Assembly: GCA_006226775.1 (NCBI GenBank)
Contig: SBGD01000083.1
Coordinates: 1 to 64,000, forward strand
Source of the DNA: Paracoccaceae bacterium
GTDB taxonomy: Bacteria; Pseudomonadota; Alphaproteobacteria; Rhodobacterales; Rhodobacteraceae
Reading direction: 5' to 3'
Length of the DNA: 64,000 bases
The notes under the pieces are model-generated. The model was not told where the DNA came from and did not search any database. It saw only the letters and a list, made by a program, of their open reading frames with translations. The position numbers were made by a program, and so were the translations under genes. Numbering within the stretch: position 1 is the first letter of the stretch; the number at the start of each line of letters is the position of its first letter. Below, in pieces: positions 46,706-55,588 of this stretch.

Positions 46706-47974
46706 TTACCACATCAGCTTGCGCATGTCGCCGAGCAGGGTCTTGAGCGTCACGACAAAGCGTGCGGCCAGGGCCCCGTCGATGGCGCGGTGGTCATAGG
46801 AAAGCGACAGGGGCTGCATCAGGCGCGGCACGAAGTCCTCGCCGTTCCAGACCGGGGCCATCTTGGACCGGGTGAGGCCGAGGATCGCCACTTCCGGCGC
46901 ATTGACGATCGGCGTGAAGGAGGTGCCGCCGATGCCGCCGAGCGACGAGATGGTGAAGGTGGCGCCCTGCATGTCGGGGCCTTTCAACTCGCCATTGCGG
47001 GCCTTGGCCGAGAGGTCCATGAGATCCTTGGAGATCTCGACCAGACCCTTGCGGTCGGCATCCTTGATCACCGGCACCATCAGGCCATTGGGCGTGTCCG
47101 CCGCGAAACCGATGTTGTAGTAATCCTTCTTGATCAGCTTGTCGCCGTCCGGGTGGATCGAGGAGTTCACTTCCCAGTGCTGTTTCAGCGCCGAGACGCT
47201 GGCCTTGATGACGAAGGACAGAAGGGTGACACGGTAGCCCTCGTCCTTGGCCTGGGTGTCCATCTCCTTGCGGTACTTGTCGAGATCGGTGATGTCGGCC
47301 TCGTCCTGGTGGGTGACATGCGGCACGTTGAGCCAGGAGCGGTGCAGCGCGGGGCCCGAGATCTTCTTGATCCGGGGCATTTCCACGTCTTCGACCGGGC
47401 CGAACTTCGAGAAGTCGACCTTGGGGATCGGCGGGATGCCCATGCCGCCCCCTGCTGCGGCGCCGCCAGCCGCCGCCACCGGGGCGGAAGAGGCCTTGAG
47501 GTACTTGGTCACGTCCTCGCGCAGGATGCGGCCCTTGCGACCGGTGCCGTTGATCTTGCTCAGGTCGATGTCAAGCTGGCGGGCAAAGGCGCGCACCGAG
47601 GGCGAGGCATGGGCCTTGCCGAAACCGGCGTCGGTGACGGCGGCTGGCGCCGCCGCAGGTGCCGCGGCAGGCGCTTCCGCCTGCTTGGGCGCCTCGGCCT
47701 TGGCTTCTTCCCTGGGCGCGGCGTCACCCGATCCCGCGGCCTCGCCTTCGAGCACCACGATCAGCGTGCCTTCCGAGACCTTGTCGCCTTCGGCGACCTT
47801 GATCTCCTTGACGACGCCGGCGGCGGGCGACGGCACTTCCATCGTCGCCTTGTCGCTCTCGAGCTCGAGCAGCGGGTCCTCTTCGGCCACGGTATCCCCC
47901 ACCGCGACCAGGATCGAGACGACGGGGACATCGGAAAAATCGCCGATATCGGGGACGTTCACTTCAATTGCCAT
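46706..47974 (-). CDS. aceF: Dihydrolipoamide acetyltransferase (E2) of pyruvate dehydrogenase
   Basis: A 422-residue E2. One N-terminal lipoyl domain (Lys42), an Ala/Pro linker, a peripheral-subunit-binding domain (ASPSVRAFARQLDIDLSKING), and the catalytic acyltransferase with His395 and Asp399 in SYDHRAIDG. It carries acetyl groups from E1 to CoA. The first 70 residues are nearly identical to those of LpdA. AAGGAGG lies upstream of the ATG at 47974; the gap to aceE is 20 bases. Confidence 0.95.
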   Translation of the reverse strand: MAIEVNVPDIGDFSDVPVVSILVAVGDTVAEEDPLLELESDKATMEVPSPAAGVVKEIKVAEGDKVSEGTLIVVLEGEAAGSGDAAPREEAKAEAPKQAEAPAAAPAAAPAAVTDAGFGKAHASPSVRAFARQLDIDLSKINGTGRKGRILREDVTKYLKASSAPVAAAGGAAAGGGMGIPPIPKVDFSKFGPVEDVEMPRIKKISGPALHRSWLNVPHVTHQDEADITDLDKYRKEMDTQAKDEGYRVTLLSFVIKASVSALKQHWEVNSSIHPDGDKLIKKDYYNIGFAADTPNGLMVPVIKDADRKGLVEISKDLMDLSAKARNGELKGPDMQGATFTISSLGGIGGTSFTPIVNAPEVAILGLTRSKMAPVWNGEDFVPRLMQPLSLSYDHRAIDGALAARFVVTLKTLLGDMRKLMW

Positions 47975-47994
47975 GTTCTGTTCCTCCTTCCCGC

Positions 47995-50649
47995 TCACAC
48001 CAGGCGCGGGTTCGGCTTGTCGCCGTCAATGTCGTATTTCTTGAGCGCTTTCTGCAGGTCCGCCTTGGAGATCGCCCCCTCGCGGTGCAGGTCGACCATG
48101 GCCGCCGCGGCGATGTGGTTGGCATCGACCTCGAAGAACCGGCGCAGGTTGACCCGGCTGTCCGAACGCCCGAAGCCGTCGGTGCCCAGAACCGTGTAGC
48201 GGTTCGGAACGGCGGCGCGGATCTGTTCGGCGTAGTTCTTCATGTAGTCGGTGGCGGCGATGATCGGCCCCGTCGCCTTGGACAACTGCCTGGTGACAAA
48301 GGGTTCCTTCGGATCCTCCAGCGGGTTGAGACGGTTCCAGCGCTCGCAGTCCTGCATGTCGCGGGCCAGCTCGTTCAGGCTGGGCGCCGACCAGATGTCG
48401 GATGTGACGCCGAAGTCTTCCTTGAGCATTTCCGCCGCCTTCATGGCCTGCACCAGGATGGTGCCCGAGCCCAGCAGGTTGACGTGTTTCTTGCCCGGCT
48501 TGTCGGTCTTCGAGAAGCGGTAGAGCCCCTTGATGATGTCCTCCTCGACGCCCATGGGCATGTCGGGGTGGGTGTAGTTCTCGTTCATCAGGGTGATGTA
48601 GAAATAGACGTCTTCCTGGTCGGCGAACATCCGTTTCAGACCGTTGTGCACGATCACCGCGACCTCGTAGCTGAAGGTCGGGTCATAGGTGATGCAGTTG
48701 GGGATGGTGCCGGCCAGGATATGGCTGTGGCCGTCCTGGTGCTGAAGCCCCTCGCCGTTCAGCGTGGTGCGCCCGGCGGTGCCGCCCAGCATGAAGCCGC
48801 GCGAGCGGCTGTCGCCCGCCGCCCAGGCCAGGTCGCCGATCCGCTGGAACCCGAACATCGAGTAGTAGATGTAGAACGGGATCATCGTCTCGCCGTGGTT
48901 GGAATAGGAGGTCGCCGCGGCGATCCAGCTTGCCATGGCGCCGGCCTCGTTGATGCCTTCCTGAAGCACCTGGCCGCTCTCGGATTCCTTGTAATAGGAC
49001 ATCTGATCGCGGTCTTCCGGCGTGTAGAGCTGGCCCAGCGGGTTGTAGATGCCGACCGAGCGGAACAGCCCTTCCATGCCGAAGGTGCGCGATTCATCGG
49101 GCACGATCGGCACCACGTTCTTGCCGATCTTCTTGTCGCGCAACAGCGTGGTCAGGATGCGGACAAAGACCATGGTGGTGGAAATCTCGCGCTCTCCGGT
49201 GCCCTGCAACTGGCCCTTGAAGGCGTCGAGACCGGGGATTTCCAGCGCCGGCGCATCGGTGTAGCGCTTGGGAAACTCGCCGCCCAATTCCTTGCGGCGG
49301 TCGGCCAGGTAGGCCTTCTGCGAGTTGTTGAGCGACACGAACGGCGCCTTGGGCAGGTCCTCGTCGCTGACCGGGATCTCGAAGCGGTCGCGGAAGGCGC
49401 GCAGCTGGTCCTCGGCCAGTTTCTTCTGCTGGTGCGAGGTATTCATGCCCTCGCCGCCGGTGCCCATGCCATAGCCCTTGACCGTCTTGATCAACAGGCA
49501 GGTCGGCTGGCCCTTGGTGTCGGTGGCCTTCTTGAAGGCGGTATAGACCTTCTGCGGATCGTGGCCGCCGCGGCGCAGCGCCCAGATCTGATCGTCGGTC
49601 CAGTCCTCGACCAGCGCCGCCGTTTCCGGGTATTTGCCGAAGAAATGCTTGCGGATATAGGCGCCGTCGCGCGACTTGAAGGTCTGGTAATCGCCGTCGA
49701 CGGTCTCTTCCATCAACTGGCGCAACATGCCGGAGGTGTCCTTCTCCAGCAATTCGTCCCAGCCCTTGCCCCAGAGCAGCTTGATGACGTTCCAGCCCGA
49801 GCCGCGGAAGCCGCCTTCGAGTTCCTGGATGATCTTGCTGTTGCCGCGCACCGGCCCGTCAAGCCGCTGCAGGTTGCAGTTGATGACGAAGATCAGGTTG
49901 TCGAGGTTCTCGCGCGCGGCCAGGTCGATGGCGCCGCGGCTTTCCGGCTCGTCCATCTCGCCATCGCCGAGGAAGCACCAGACCTTGCGGTCGCCCATGT
50001 CGATATGGCCGCGGTTGTGCATGTATTTCATGAACCGCGCCTGGTAGATCGCCATCAGCGGGCCCAGACCCATCGAAACGGTCGGGAACTGCCAGTAGTC
50101 GGGCATCAGCCAGGGGTGCGGATAGGACGACAGCCCGCCGCCGTCCACTTCGGAACGGAAGTTCTCAAGCTGCTCGGCGCTGATCCGGCCTTCCATGAAG
50201 CTGCGCGCATAGATGCCGGGGATCACATGGCCCTGGAAGAACACCAGGTCGCCGCCGTGGACCGCCGACTTGGCGCGCCAGAAATGGTTGAGACCAATGT
50301 CGTACATCGCCGCGGACGAGGCGAAGGAGGCGATATGGCCACCGTATTCGCTGCTTTCCTTGTTGCGGCGCACGACGATGGCCATGGCGTTCCAGCGGTT
50401 GATGGTGCGGATGCGCCATTCCATCTCCATGTCGCCGGGAATGTCGTGCTGATCGTCGACCGGAATGGTGTTCTGATACGGCGTGGTGGCGCTGAAGGGC
50501 AGCGTGGCACCGGCGGCGCGGGCCTGTTGCACCGCCTTGTCCAGAAGGAAATGCGCCCGGTTGGCACCGTCGCGCTCGATCACGTCCTGGACGGCGTCCT
50601 GCCATTCCTGGGATTCGATCGGATCGATGTCTTGGGATTGGTCTTTCAT
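47995..50649 (-). CDS. aceE: Pyruvate dehydrogenase E1 component, homodimeric type
   Basis: An 884-residue thiamin-diphosphate enzyme, decarboxylating pyruvate and acetylating the E2 lipoyl groups. The size and motifs (GHIASFASSAAMYDIGLNHF, CFLGDGEMDEPES with the ThDP/Mg region continuing to NLIFVINCNLQRLDGP, SKATGPIIAATDYMKNYAEQIR) are those of the gamma-proteobacterial AceE type, not the heterotetrameric PdhA/PdhB type found in most alphaproteobacteria. It heads a three-gene operon. The start at 50649 has GAAGAGGACA upstream. Confidence 0.96.
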   Translation of the reverse strand: MKDQSQDIDPIESQEWQDAVQDVIERDGANRAHFLLDKAVQQARAAGATLPFSATTPYQNTIPVDDQHDIPGDMEMEWRIRTINRWNAMAIVVRRNKESSEYGGHIASFASSAAMYDIGLNHFWRAKSAVHGGDLVFFQGHVIPGIYARSFMEGRISAEQLENFRSEVDGGGLSSYPHPWLMPDYWQFPTVSMGLGPLMAIYQARFMKYMHNRGHIDMGDRKVWCFLGDGEMDEPESRGAIDLAARENLDNLIFVINCNLQRLDGPVRGNSKIIQELEGGFRGSGWNVIKLLWGKGWDELLEKDTSGMLRQLMEETVDGDYQTFKSRDGAYIRKHFFGKYPETAALVEDWTDDQIWALRRGGHDPQKVYTAFKKATDTKGQPTCLLIKTVKGYGMGTGGEGMNTSHQQKKLAEDQLRAFRDRFEIPVSDEDLPKAPFVSLNNSQKAYLADRRKELGGEFPKRYTDAPALEIPGLDAFKGQLQGTGEREISTTMVFVRILTTLLRDKKIGKNVVPIVPDESRTFGMEGLFRSVGIYNPLGQLYTPEDRDQMSYYKESESGQVLQEGINEAGAMASWIAAATSYSNHGETMIPFYIYYSMFGFQRIGDLAWAAGDSRSRGFMLGGTAGRTTLNGEGLQHQDGHSHILAGTIPNCITYDPTFSYEVAVIVHNGLKRMFADQEDVYFYITLMNENYTHPDMPMGVEEDIIKGLYRFSKTDKPGKKHVNLLGSGTILVQAMKAAEMLKEDFGVTSDIWSAPSLNELARDMQDCERWNRLNPLEDPKEPFVTRQLSKATGPIIAATDYMKNYAEQIRAAVPNRYTVLGTDGFGRSDSRVNLRRFFEVDANHIAAAAMVDLHREGAISKADLQKALKKYDIDGDKPNPRLV

Positions 50650-51071
50650 GTGTCCTCTTCCCTTTTCGTCCCTTTTTTGCGCGGACCATCGCGCGATTGT
50701 TCAGCACTAAACCAAATTTCGCGGCGGTGCTGTGTACACCCTGGTTGCCGCGACTTCCAGTCGGCTCGTTTTACTCGGGGAGGCACTAGCACAAGAGCAA
50801 GTCACTACGTACACATGTCGGCGCATAGCCCACATGCATTCGGCGCATAGCAAATGGTTTAATGTTAAACCATCGGCGACTCGCGCTATCTCCTCCCTCT
50901 CGCTGGGATGAGCCTAGCACTAAAAAAGAGAAACGGAAAACCCCGTATCTTTGAGCATCTTACCGGCGGACTAGTCGGCATTTGTCATGCGGCGGGGGCT
51001 TTGATCGGGGCGCGTTTCGTGGGACACTGGGGGTGATCCCCAGGGCCCCGGCCCGGTGACCGGAGGACAGG
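50650..51071. promoter_or_regulatory. Divergent control region aceE operon / CHAT gene
   Basis: 422 bases with no credible gene and unusually AT-rich patches. It holds a perfect palindrome ATGGTTTAA-TG-TTAAACCAT (50854-50873) and an imperfect copy of its core at 50697-50714 (14 of 18 matching bases). It also holds a direct repeat TCGGCGCATAGC at 50818-50829 and 50840-50851, with a 22-base period, and GTGTACAC at 50732-50739. The layout suggests two-operator repression plus an activator bound on one helix face, controlling aceE. Confidence 0.6.
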
Positions 51072-52739
51072 ATGCTGCGGCAGTTTTTCATGGTTACAAC
51101 GGTCCTTGCGCTTGGCGCCGCGCCGCTTGGCGCCATGACCCGGGCCGAAATCCGCGACCGGGTCTTCGTCTCGGCCCAGCGCGCCCAGGCCTCCTCGGCC
51201 GGCCAGGCGCTGGCCCAGGCGGCCGGGCGGATCGCGGCCGGCACCGCCGGGCTCGAGGCGCTTTTGCGCGAACAGCAGGACATTTCCGAGGCCATCGTCA
51301 AGCAAAGGGAATCGCTGGCCGCCCATGCCGCCCAGCCCGGCGCCCGGGCCGAGGCGGCGATTGCCGGGCTCCAGACCCAGATCGAACTGGGACGCAACCG
51401 GCTGGGCGAGCTCGACCGGCGGCTGACCGCGGAATTCCCCGAGTTCCGCGAGCTGACCAACCCCGCCCCGCTCTCGATCGCCGAGGTGCAGGCGCTGCTG
51501 CGGCCGGGCGAGGCGCTGGTGATGACCCTGACCGACGACAGCTTTCTCTACACCTGGGCGGTCTCGCCCGGCGCCAGCGCCTGGACCCGGGTCGAGGTCG
51601 AGAAGAGCGATGTCGCCGCCATGGTGCAGGGGCTGCGCGCGCAATTGCGGGTCGAGCAGGACAACCGCGCCGGCATGGCGCTGAACCGTGACCGGCCCGC
51701 CGGGCGGATCGCCGGCTTCGACCGCAGCGCGGCGCATCTGATCTACCAGCACACGCTGGCACCGCTCGAGCCGGTGATCGGCGGGGCCACGCACCTGATG
51801 GTGGTCTTCGACGGGCCGCTGACCTCGCTGCCCCCGGCGGTGCTGGTGGCCAGCCCGCCCGAGGGCGACGACACCTCGCCCCAGGCGCTGCGCGCGACCG
51901 ACTGGCTGCTCAAGCGCCACGCGCTGACCACCCTGCCCAATGTCTCGGCCCTGCGCGCCCTGCGCCAGGTCGCGCGGCCGCGGATCGAGGAGGCCGGCGC
52001 GCCCAGCTTCGTGGGCTTCGGCGATCCGCTTCTCGGCTACCGGCTGGCGGCCGAGGACGGTGCGCCAGCGCCGGAGGAGGGTCAGGTCGTCACCCGCGGC
52101 ATCTACGAGGATGTCCGCCAGGTCGCCGACCTTGCGCCGCTGCCCAATACCGCCAAGGAATTGCGCCGGCTGGCCGCCACCATGGGCGTAGGTCCCGAAA
52201 GCGTGCATCTTGCCCGCGCCGCCACCGAGACCGCGGTCAAGACCCTCGACATGAGCCGCGCCGACGTGGTGGCCTTTGCCACCCACGGGCTTCTGGCCGA
52301 TGGTCTGCCGGGGCTGACCGAACCGGCGCTGGTCTTCACCCCGCCGGATGTGCCCTCGGCCGAGGATGACGCGCTGCTGACCGCCTCGGAAGCGGCACAG
52401 CTGAAACTCTCCGCCGACCTGGTGATCCTCTCGGCCTGCGATACCGCCGGGTCGGACGGCACCCCGGGGGCCGAGGGTCTGTCGGGGCTGGCGCGCGCCT
52501 TCATCTATGCCGGGGCGCGGGCCATCCTGGTGTCGCACTGGCCGGTGGACGATTACGCCGCCTCGGTGCTGACCACCGGAATGCTCGATCGGATGTATGC
52601 CGATGATGCGCGCGGCCGGTCCGAGGCGCTGCGGCAATCGGCGCTGGATATCCTGGCCGATACCAGCGAGGACCGCTTTGCCCATCCGCGGATCTGGGCG
52701 CCCTTCGTGGTGGTCGGCGAAGGCGGGCCGGACAGCTGA
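51072..52739 (+). CDS. Exported CHAT-domain (caspase-like) peptidase
   Basis: A 555-residue protein. A signal peptide (VTTVLALGAAPLGA) is followed by an Ala-rich helical region (about 30-130, possible coiled coil) and a C-terminal CHAT domain. The His-Cys dyad is His405 (VVAFATHGLL) and Cys456 (LVILSACDTAGSDG); SGLARAFIYAGARAILVSHWPVDD is the family's closing motif. CHAT is the clan CD peptidase relative of caspase and separase. TPR repeats normally fused to CHAT are absent here; a large repeat protein lies convergently next door. GGAGG precedes the ATG. Confidence 0.9.
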   Translation: MLRQFFMVTTVLALGAAPLGAMTRAEIRDRVFVSAQRAQASSAGQALAQAAGRIAAGTAGLEALLREQQDISEAIVKQRESLAAHAAQPGARAEAAIAGLQTQIELGRNRLGELDRRLTAEFPEFRELTNPAPLSIAEVQALLRPGEALVMTLTDDSFLYTWAVSPGASAWTRVEVEKSDVAAMVQGLRAQLRVEQDNRAGMALNRDRPAGRIAGFDRSAAHLIYQHTLAPLEPVIGGATHLMVVFDGPLTSLPPAVLVASPPEGDDTSPQALRATDWLLKRHALTTLPNVSALRALRQVARPRIEEAGAPSFVGFGDPLLGYRLAAEDGAPAPEEGQVVTRGIYEDVRQVADLAPLPNTAKELRRLAATMGVGPESVHLARAATETAVKTLDMSRADVVAFATHGLLADGLPGLTEPALVFTPPDVPSAEDDALLTASEAAQLKLSADLVILSACDTAGSDGTPGAEGLSGLARAFIYAGARAILVSHWPVDDYAASVLTTGMLDRMYADDARGRSEALRQSALDILADTSEDRFAHPRIWAPFVVVGEGGPDS

Positions 52740-52756
52740 GCGCCGCCCTGCCCCGA

Positions 52757-52799
52757 TCAGCCTTCCGGCCCGGTCAGCCTTCCGGCCCGGTCAGCCTTC
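52757..52799 (-). repeat. 17-bp tandem repeat covering the stop codon of the repeat-protein gene
   Basis: TCAGCCTTCCGGCCCGG occurs at 52757-52773 and 52774-52790, and its first nine bases again at 52791-52799, which is the real end and stop of the minus-strand gene. The duplication therefore places two extra copies of the stop-codon context downstream of the gene. Confidence 0.75.
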
Positions 52800-55466
52800 G
52801 GGCGGCAGGGTCTGGGCGTAATCCCAGCCCATCAGCGCCTCCCAATCGGCGCGTTCGCGAAAGCCCGTGGGGTCGATGCCGCTGGCGCCCGCGGCGGCGC
52901 GGATCGAGTCCAGCCACTCGGTATAGATGTCGTTGCTTTCCATCATCGCCGCAAAGCCCGGCTCGGGCGCGTCGTTCCAGTAATTGGCGATGGCGCGCGA
53001 CCACAGGACATTCGAGCGCTCCATCTGCCAGTCGACCTCGGGCGCGTCCATCTCGGCCTCGGCGGCATCCAGCGTGGCAAGGATATCGGGCAATTCGGCG
53101 AAATTTGCCTGGAAATCGGCCTTGATCCGCAAGAGCACCACCCGGTCGAGCGGCATGATCCGGCGGTAGATCGCCGGGTCGTCGAGCACGCTGTCGAGGA
53201 ATTCGGTCGCCTTCTGGGCATTGTCGGTGCGGGCGTAGAGCGTCTGGGCGGTCACCCGGAACAGCTCTCCGATCAGGTTGGGCCGGGCGGTGAGCGGATC
53301 GACCGAGGCCAGCGCCTCCTGCGCCAGCAGGTGCGCCTCGTTGGTCTGGCCCATGATGCGCAGAAGATCGGCCTGCCGGGCGAGGATATAGGCGATCTCG
53401 TCGCGCCGGTGATAGGGGGTGGCGCGCATGGTCTCGACGCATTTGCGCAGCCAGAACAGCGAGTCCTCGGTATTGCCGCGCCAGCCATGGGCATTGGCCA
53501 GGGCAAACTGCGTCGAGGACAGGAAGGAATGCCCATCCGGCACCGACTGGCCGATCGAGGTGACCAGCGTGCCCAGTTCCACCAGTGCTTCGTCCGAGAA
53601 CACGCCCTTGCGCGAATTCATCGTGCGCACCAGCCGCAGGTAGTCGCGCGCCAGCGACATGCCGGGATAGCTGTCCAGCACGCCCATGGTCTCCTGCATC
53701 AGCCGGTTGTTGTCGTCCTCGGCCATGAAGCCGAAGGCCATCTCCATGATCACCGTGGCGGCATAGATGTCCCACATCCCCTTGTCGCGGCCCGGATCGT
53801 AATCGGCGAACCAGGCCTCCAGGATGGGCCGCATCTCGGTCATCTCGTCGCGGCGGAAGTGGTAGAAGGCCAGAAGCGCGCGGTACATGCTGCGTTCGTC
53901 CGGGCGCATCGAGCCCTCGCGGGCGCGCAGCCGGTCGAGCGCGCCGCGGGCGGTGTCGGGCTCGTGCCCGGTGCCCCAGACCTTTGCGATCACCTCGATC
54001 ATGTCGAAGATCAGCGCATTGGCGGGGATGTCATGGCCCAGCGTGGTGCGCGCGGCGCGGCGGGCCTCGGCCAGTTCGCCCAGGCCCGCGTCGTAGGATC
54101 CGATCAGCGACAGGTAAAGCGCGCGGTTGATCCGGTAGGCGAGGCTCTCGGCCTTGCCCTCGTCGCGGTAGCGCGCCAGCAGCGCGTCGAGCGCCAGGTA
54201 ATTGCCCTCGAAGAACAATCGCACCACGTCCTTGCCATCGGGGGCCAGGTCGAACTGGATGGCGTCGATCGCGCCAAGCTCGGAGGCGAAGGCGAAATCG
54301 GCCATGCCGGGATGGGCCAGGTCGATGGACTGGCGCGCGCGCTGGGCCAGTTCGTGGTTGGCGCGGTCGACCCGGCGCACCTCGGCATAGGTTTCGCGAT
54401 ACAGCCGCTGCGCCTCGTCGGTCCAGCCCAGCGCCTCGGCGATCTCGGCCTGCTCGAGCAGGAACCGCGCGATCTGATGCGGGTCGGTGCCGGTCTGGCG
54501 GGCCAGCGCCACCTCGTCCTCGAACCATTGATAGCCGGCCTCGGGGCTTTCGCCATAGCGCAGCACGAGGCCGAGGAAGACGATGTTGTTGTCGAGGTCG
54601 AGCCCGGTGATCCCGGCCTCGCGGTAATAGGCGTATTCCTTGCGCAGATAGTCGATGGCGGTGGCGTAGTCGCCCTTCTGCGCCAGCAGCAGGCCGAGGT
54701 AGCCGCGAAACCCGGCCAGGCGGCGCAGCGGCATGTCCTCGGCGGCCTCGGTGGCGGCGACGAGGTTGCGGGCGCGGCGGATCGCCCGGTCGAGGTCGTC
54801 GTCGCGCAATTCGTCCGAGTTGATGTCGCGGTATTCCAGGATCAGCGCCTGTTCCAGCGTCACCGGCCAGTCGCTGCTCCAGTTGCGCTGGAACTCGGCG
54901 GTAAGCGCGTCCTCGTCCTCGAGGTCGAGGTCCGAGGCGATCATGGCGAGGTGAAACAGCGCCAGCCCGTAGGTCTCGAAAAGTTCGCGCCGGTCGCGGG
55001 CGATCCCGACCACGTTGCGCAGGATCACCTCGGCCTCGAGCTCGCGGCCCTGCATCCGCAGCGCGCCGGCCTGCAGCGCGCTGGCGCGCAGCCGGTAGGG
55101 ATGGTCGGGATAGCCGTCGGCCATCAGGCCGGTGGCCACGGAGGAGGCAAAGCGGATCACCTCGCGCCAGTCGCGCTGGTGGTAGTAATAGATCGCCTGC
55201 CCGAGGTTGGGGTAGTGATGCGCCAGCGTCGGATAGGAGGTCTCGAAGGTGATGTCGTTGAGCTGGTCGAGCAGCTTGATCGCCGCCTCCATCTCGCCGC
55301 GGCGGACCATGCGGATGCCGCGGTCGATGCCCTCGATGATCTCGTTCGGGGTCGGCAGGCCGGGCGCGGGCGGCGTGTCGCCGGGATCGGTCTGCGCCGG
55401 CGCGCCGGTGGCCAGCGCGACAAGCAGGGGCGTGATCAGGCCGAGACGGGGCTTGCGGCGGGTCAT
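52791..55466 (-). CDS. Large exported alpha-helical repeat (TPR-like) protein
   Basis: An 891-residue protein with a signal peptide (LGLITPLLVALATGAPAQ) and then continuous alpha-helical repeat sequence. TPR-like units are visible, for example EMEAAIKLLDQLNDI, GDYATAIDYLRKEYAYY, GWTDEAQRLYRETYAEV, GNTEDSLFWLRKCVETM and TNEAHLLAQEALASV. No enzymatic motif was found. It probably acts as a binding scaffold in the periplasm. It converges on the CHAT gene (51-base gap), whose protein lacks the TPRs usual for its class, so the two may be partners. It follows the protease gene after a terminator; AGGAG lies upstream of the ATG. Confidence 0.8.
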   Translation of the reverse strand: MTRRKPRLGLITPLLVALATGAPAQTDPGDTPPAPGLPTPNEIIEGIDRGIRMVRRGEMEAAIKLLDQLNDITFETSYPTLAHHYPNLGQAIYYYHQRDWREVIRFASSVATGLMADGYPDHPYRLRASALQAGALRMQGRELEAEVILRNVVGIARDRRELFETYGLALFHLAMIASDLDLEDEDALTAEFQRNWSSDWPVTLEQALILEYRDINSDELRDDDLDRAIRRARNLVAATEAAEDMPLRRLAGFRGYLGLLLAQKGDYATAIDYLRKEYAYYREAGITGLDLDNNIVFLGLVLRYGESPEAGYQWFEDEVALARQTGTDPHQIARFLLEQAEIAEALGWTDEAQRLYRETYAEVRRVDRANHELAQRARQSIDLAHPGMADFAFASELGAIDAIQFDLAPDGKDVVRLFFEGNYLALDALLARYRDEGKAESLAYRINRALYLSLIGSYDAGLGELAEARRAARTTLGHDIPANALIFDMIEVIAKVWGTGHEPDTARGALDRLRAREGSMRPDERSMYRALLAFYHFRRDEMTEMRPILEAWFADYDPGRDKGMWDIYAATVIMEMAFGFMAEDDNNRLMQETMGVLDSYPGMSLARDYLRLVRTMNSRKGVFSDEALVELGTLVTSIGQSVPDGHSFLSSTQFALANAHGWRGNTEDSLFWLRKCVETMRATPYHRRDEIAYILARQADLLRIMGQTNEAHLLAQEALASVDPLTARPNLIGELFRVTAQTLYARTDNAQKATEFLDSVLDDPAIYRRIMPLDRVVLLRIKADFQANFAELPDILATLDAAEAEMDAPEVDWQMERSNVLWSRAIANYWNDAPEPGFAAMMESNDIYTEWLDSIRAAAGASGIDPTGFRERADWEALMGWDYAQTLPPEG

Positions 55467-55525
55467 TGGGTGATCTCCTGCGGGAACCGGGGTTCGCGGG
55501 TCCGCGGTGCGCCGGCACGGGCGCG

Positions 55526-55559
55526 AAAAAGCCGGGCCAGAACAAGGCTGGCCCGGCTT
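55526..55559 (-). terminator. Intrinsic terminator after the chymotrypsin-fold protease gene
   Basis: On the minus strand a 12-bp perfect stem (AAGCCGGGCCAG/CTGGCCCGGCTT; plus positions 55529-55540 and 55548-55559) with a 7-base loop is followed directly by TTTTT. It separates the upstream operon from the repeat-protein gene. Confidence 0.85.
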
Positions 55560-55588
55560 GCGATCTGCGTAGGGCGCCCCAGGGCCGT

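Noticed and set aside
47968..50850. Plus-strand open frame of 960 codons opposite aceE
   Set aside because: Shadow of aceE codon bias; no domain, and its frame matches the complement of conserved AceE codons.
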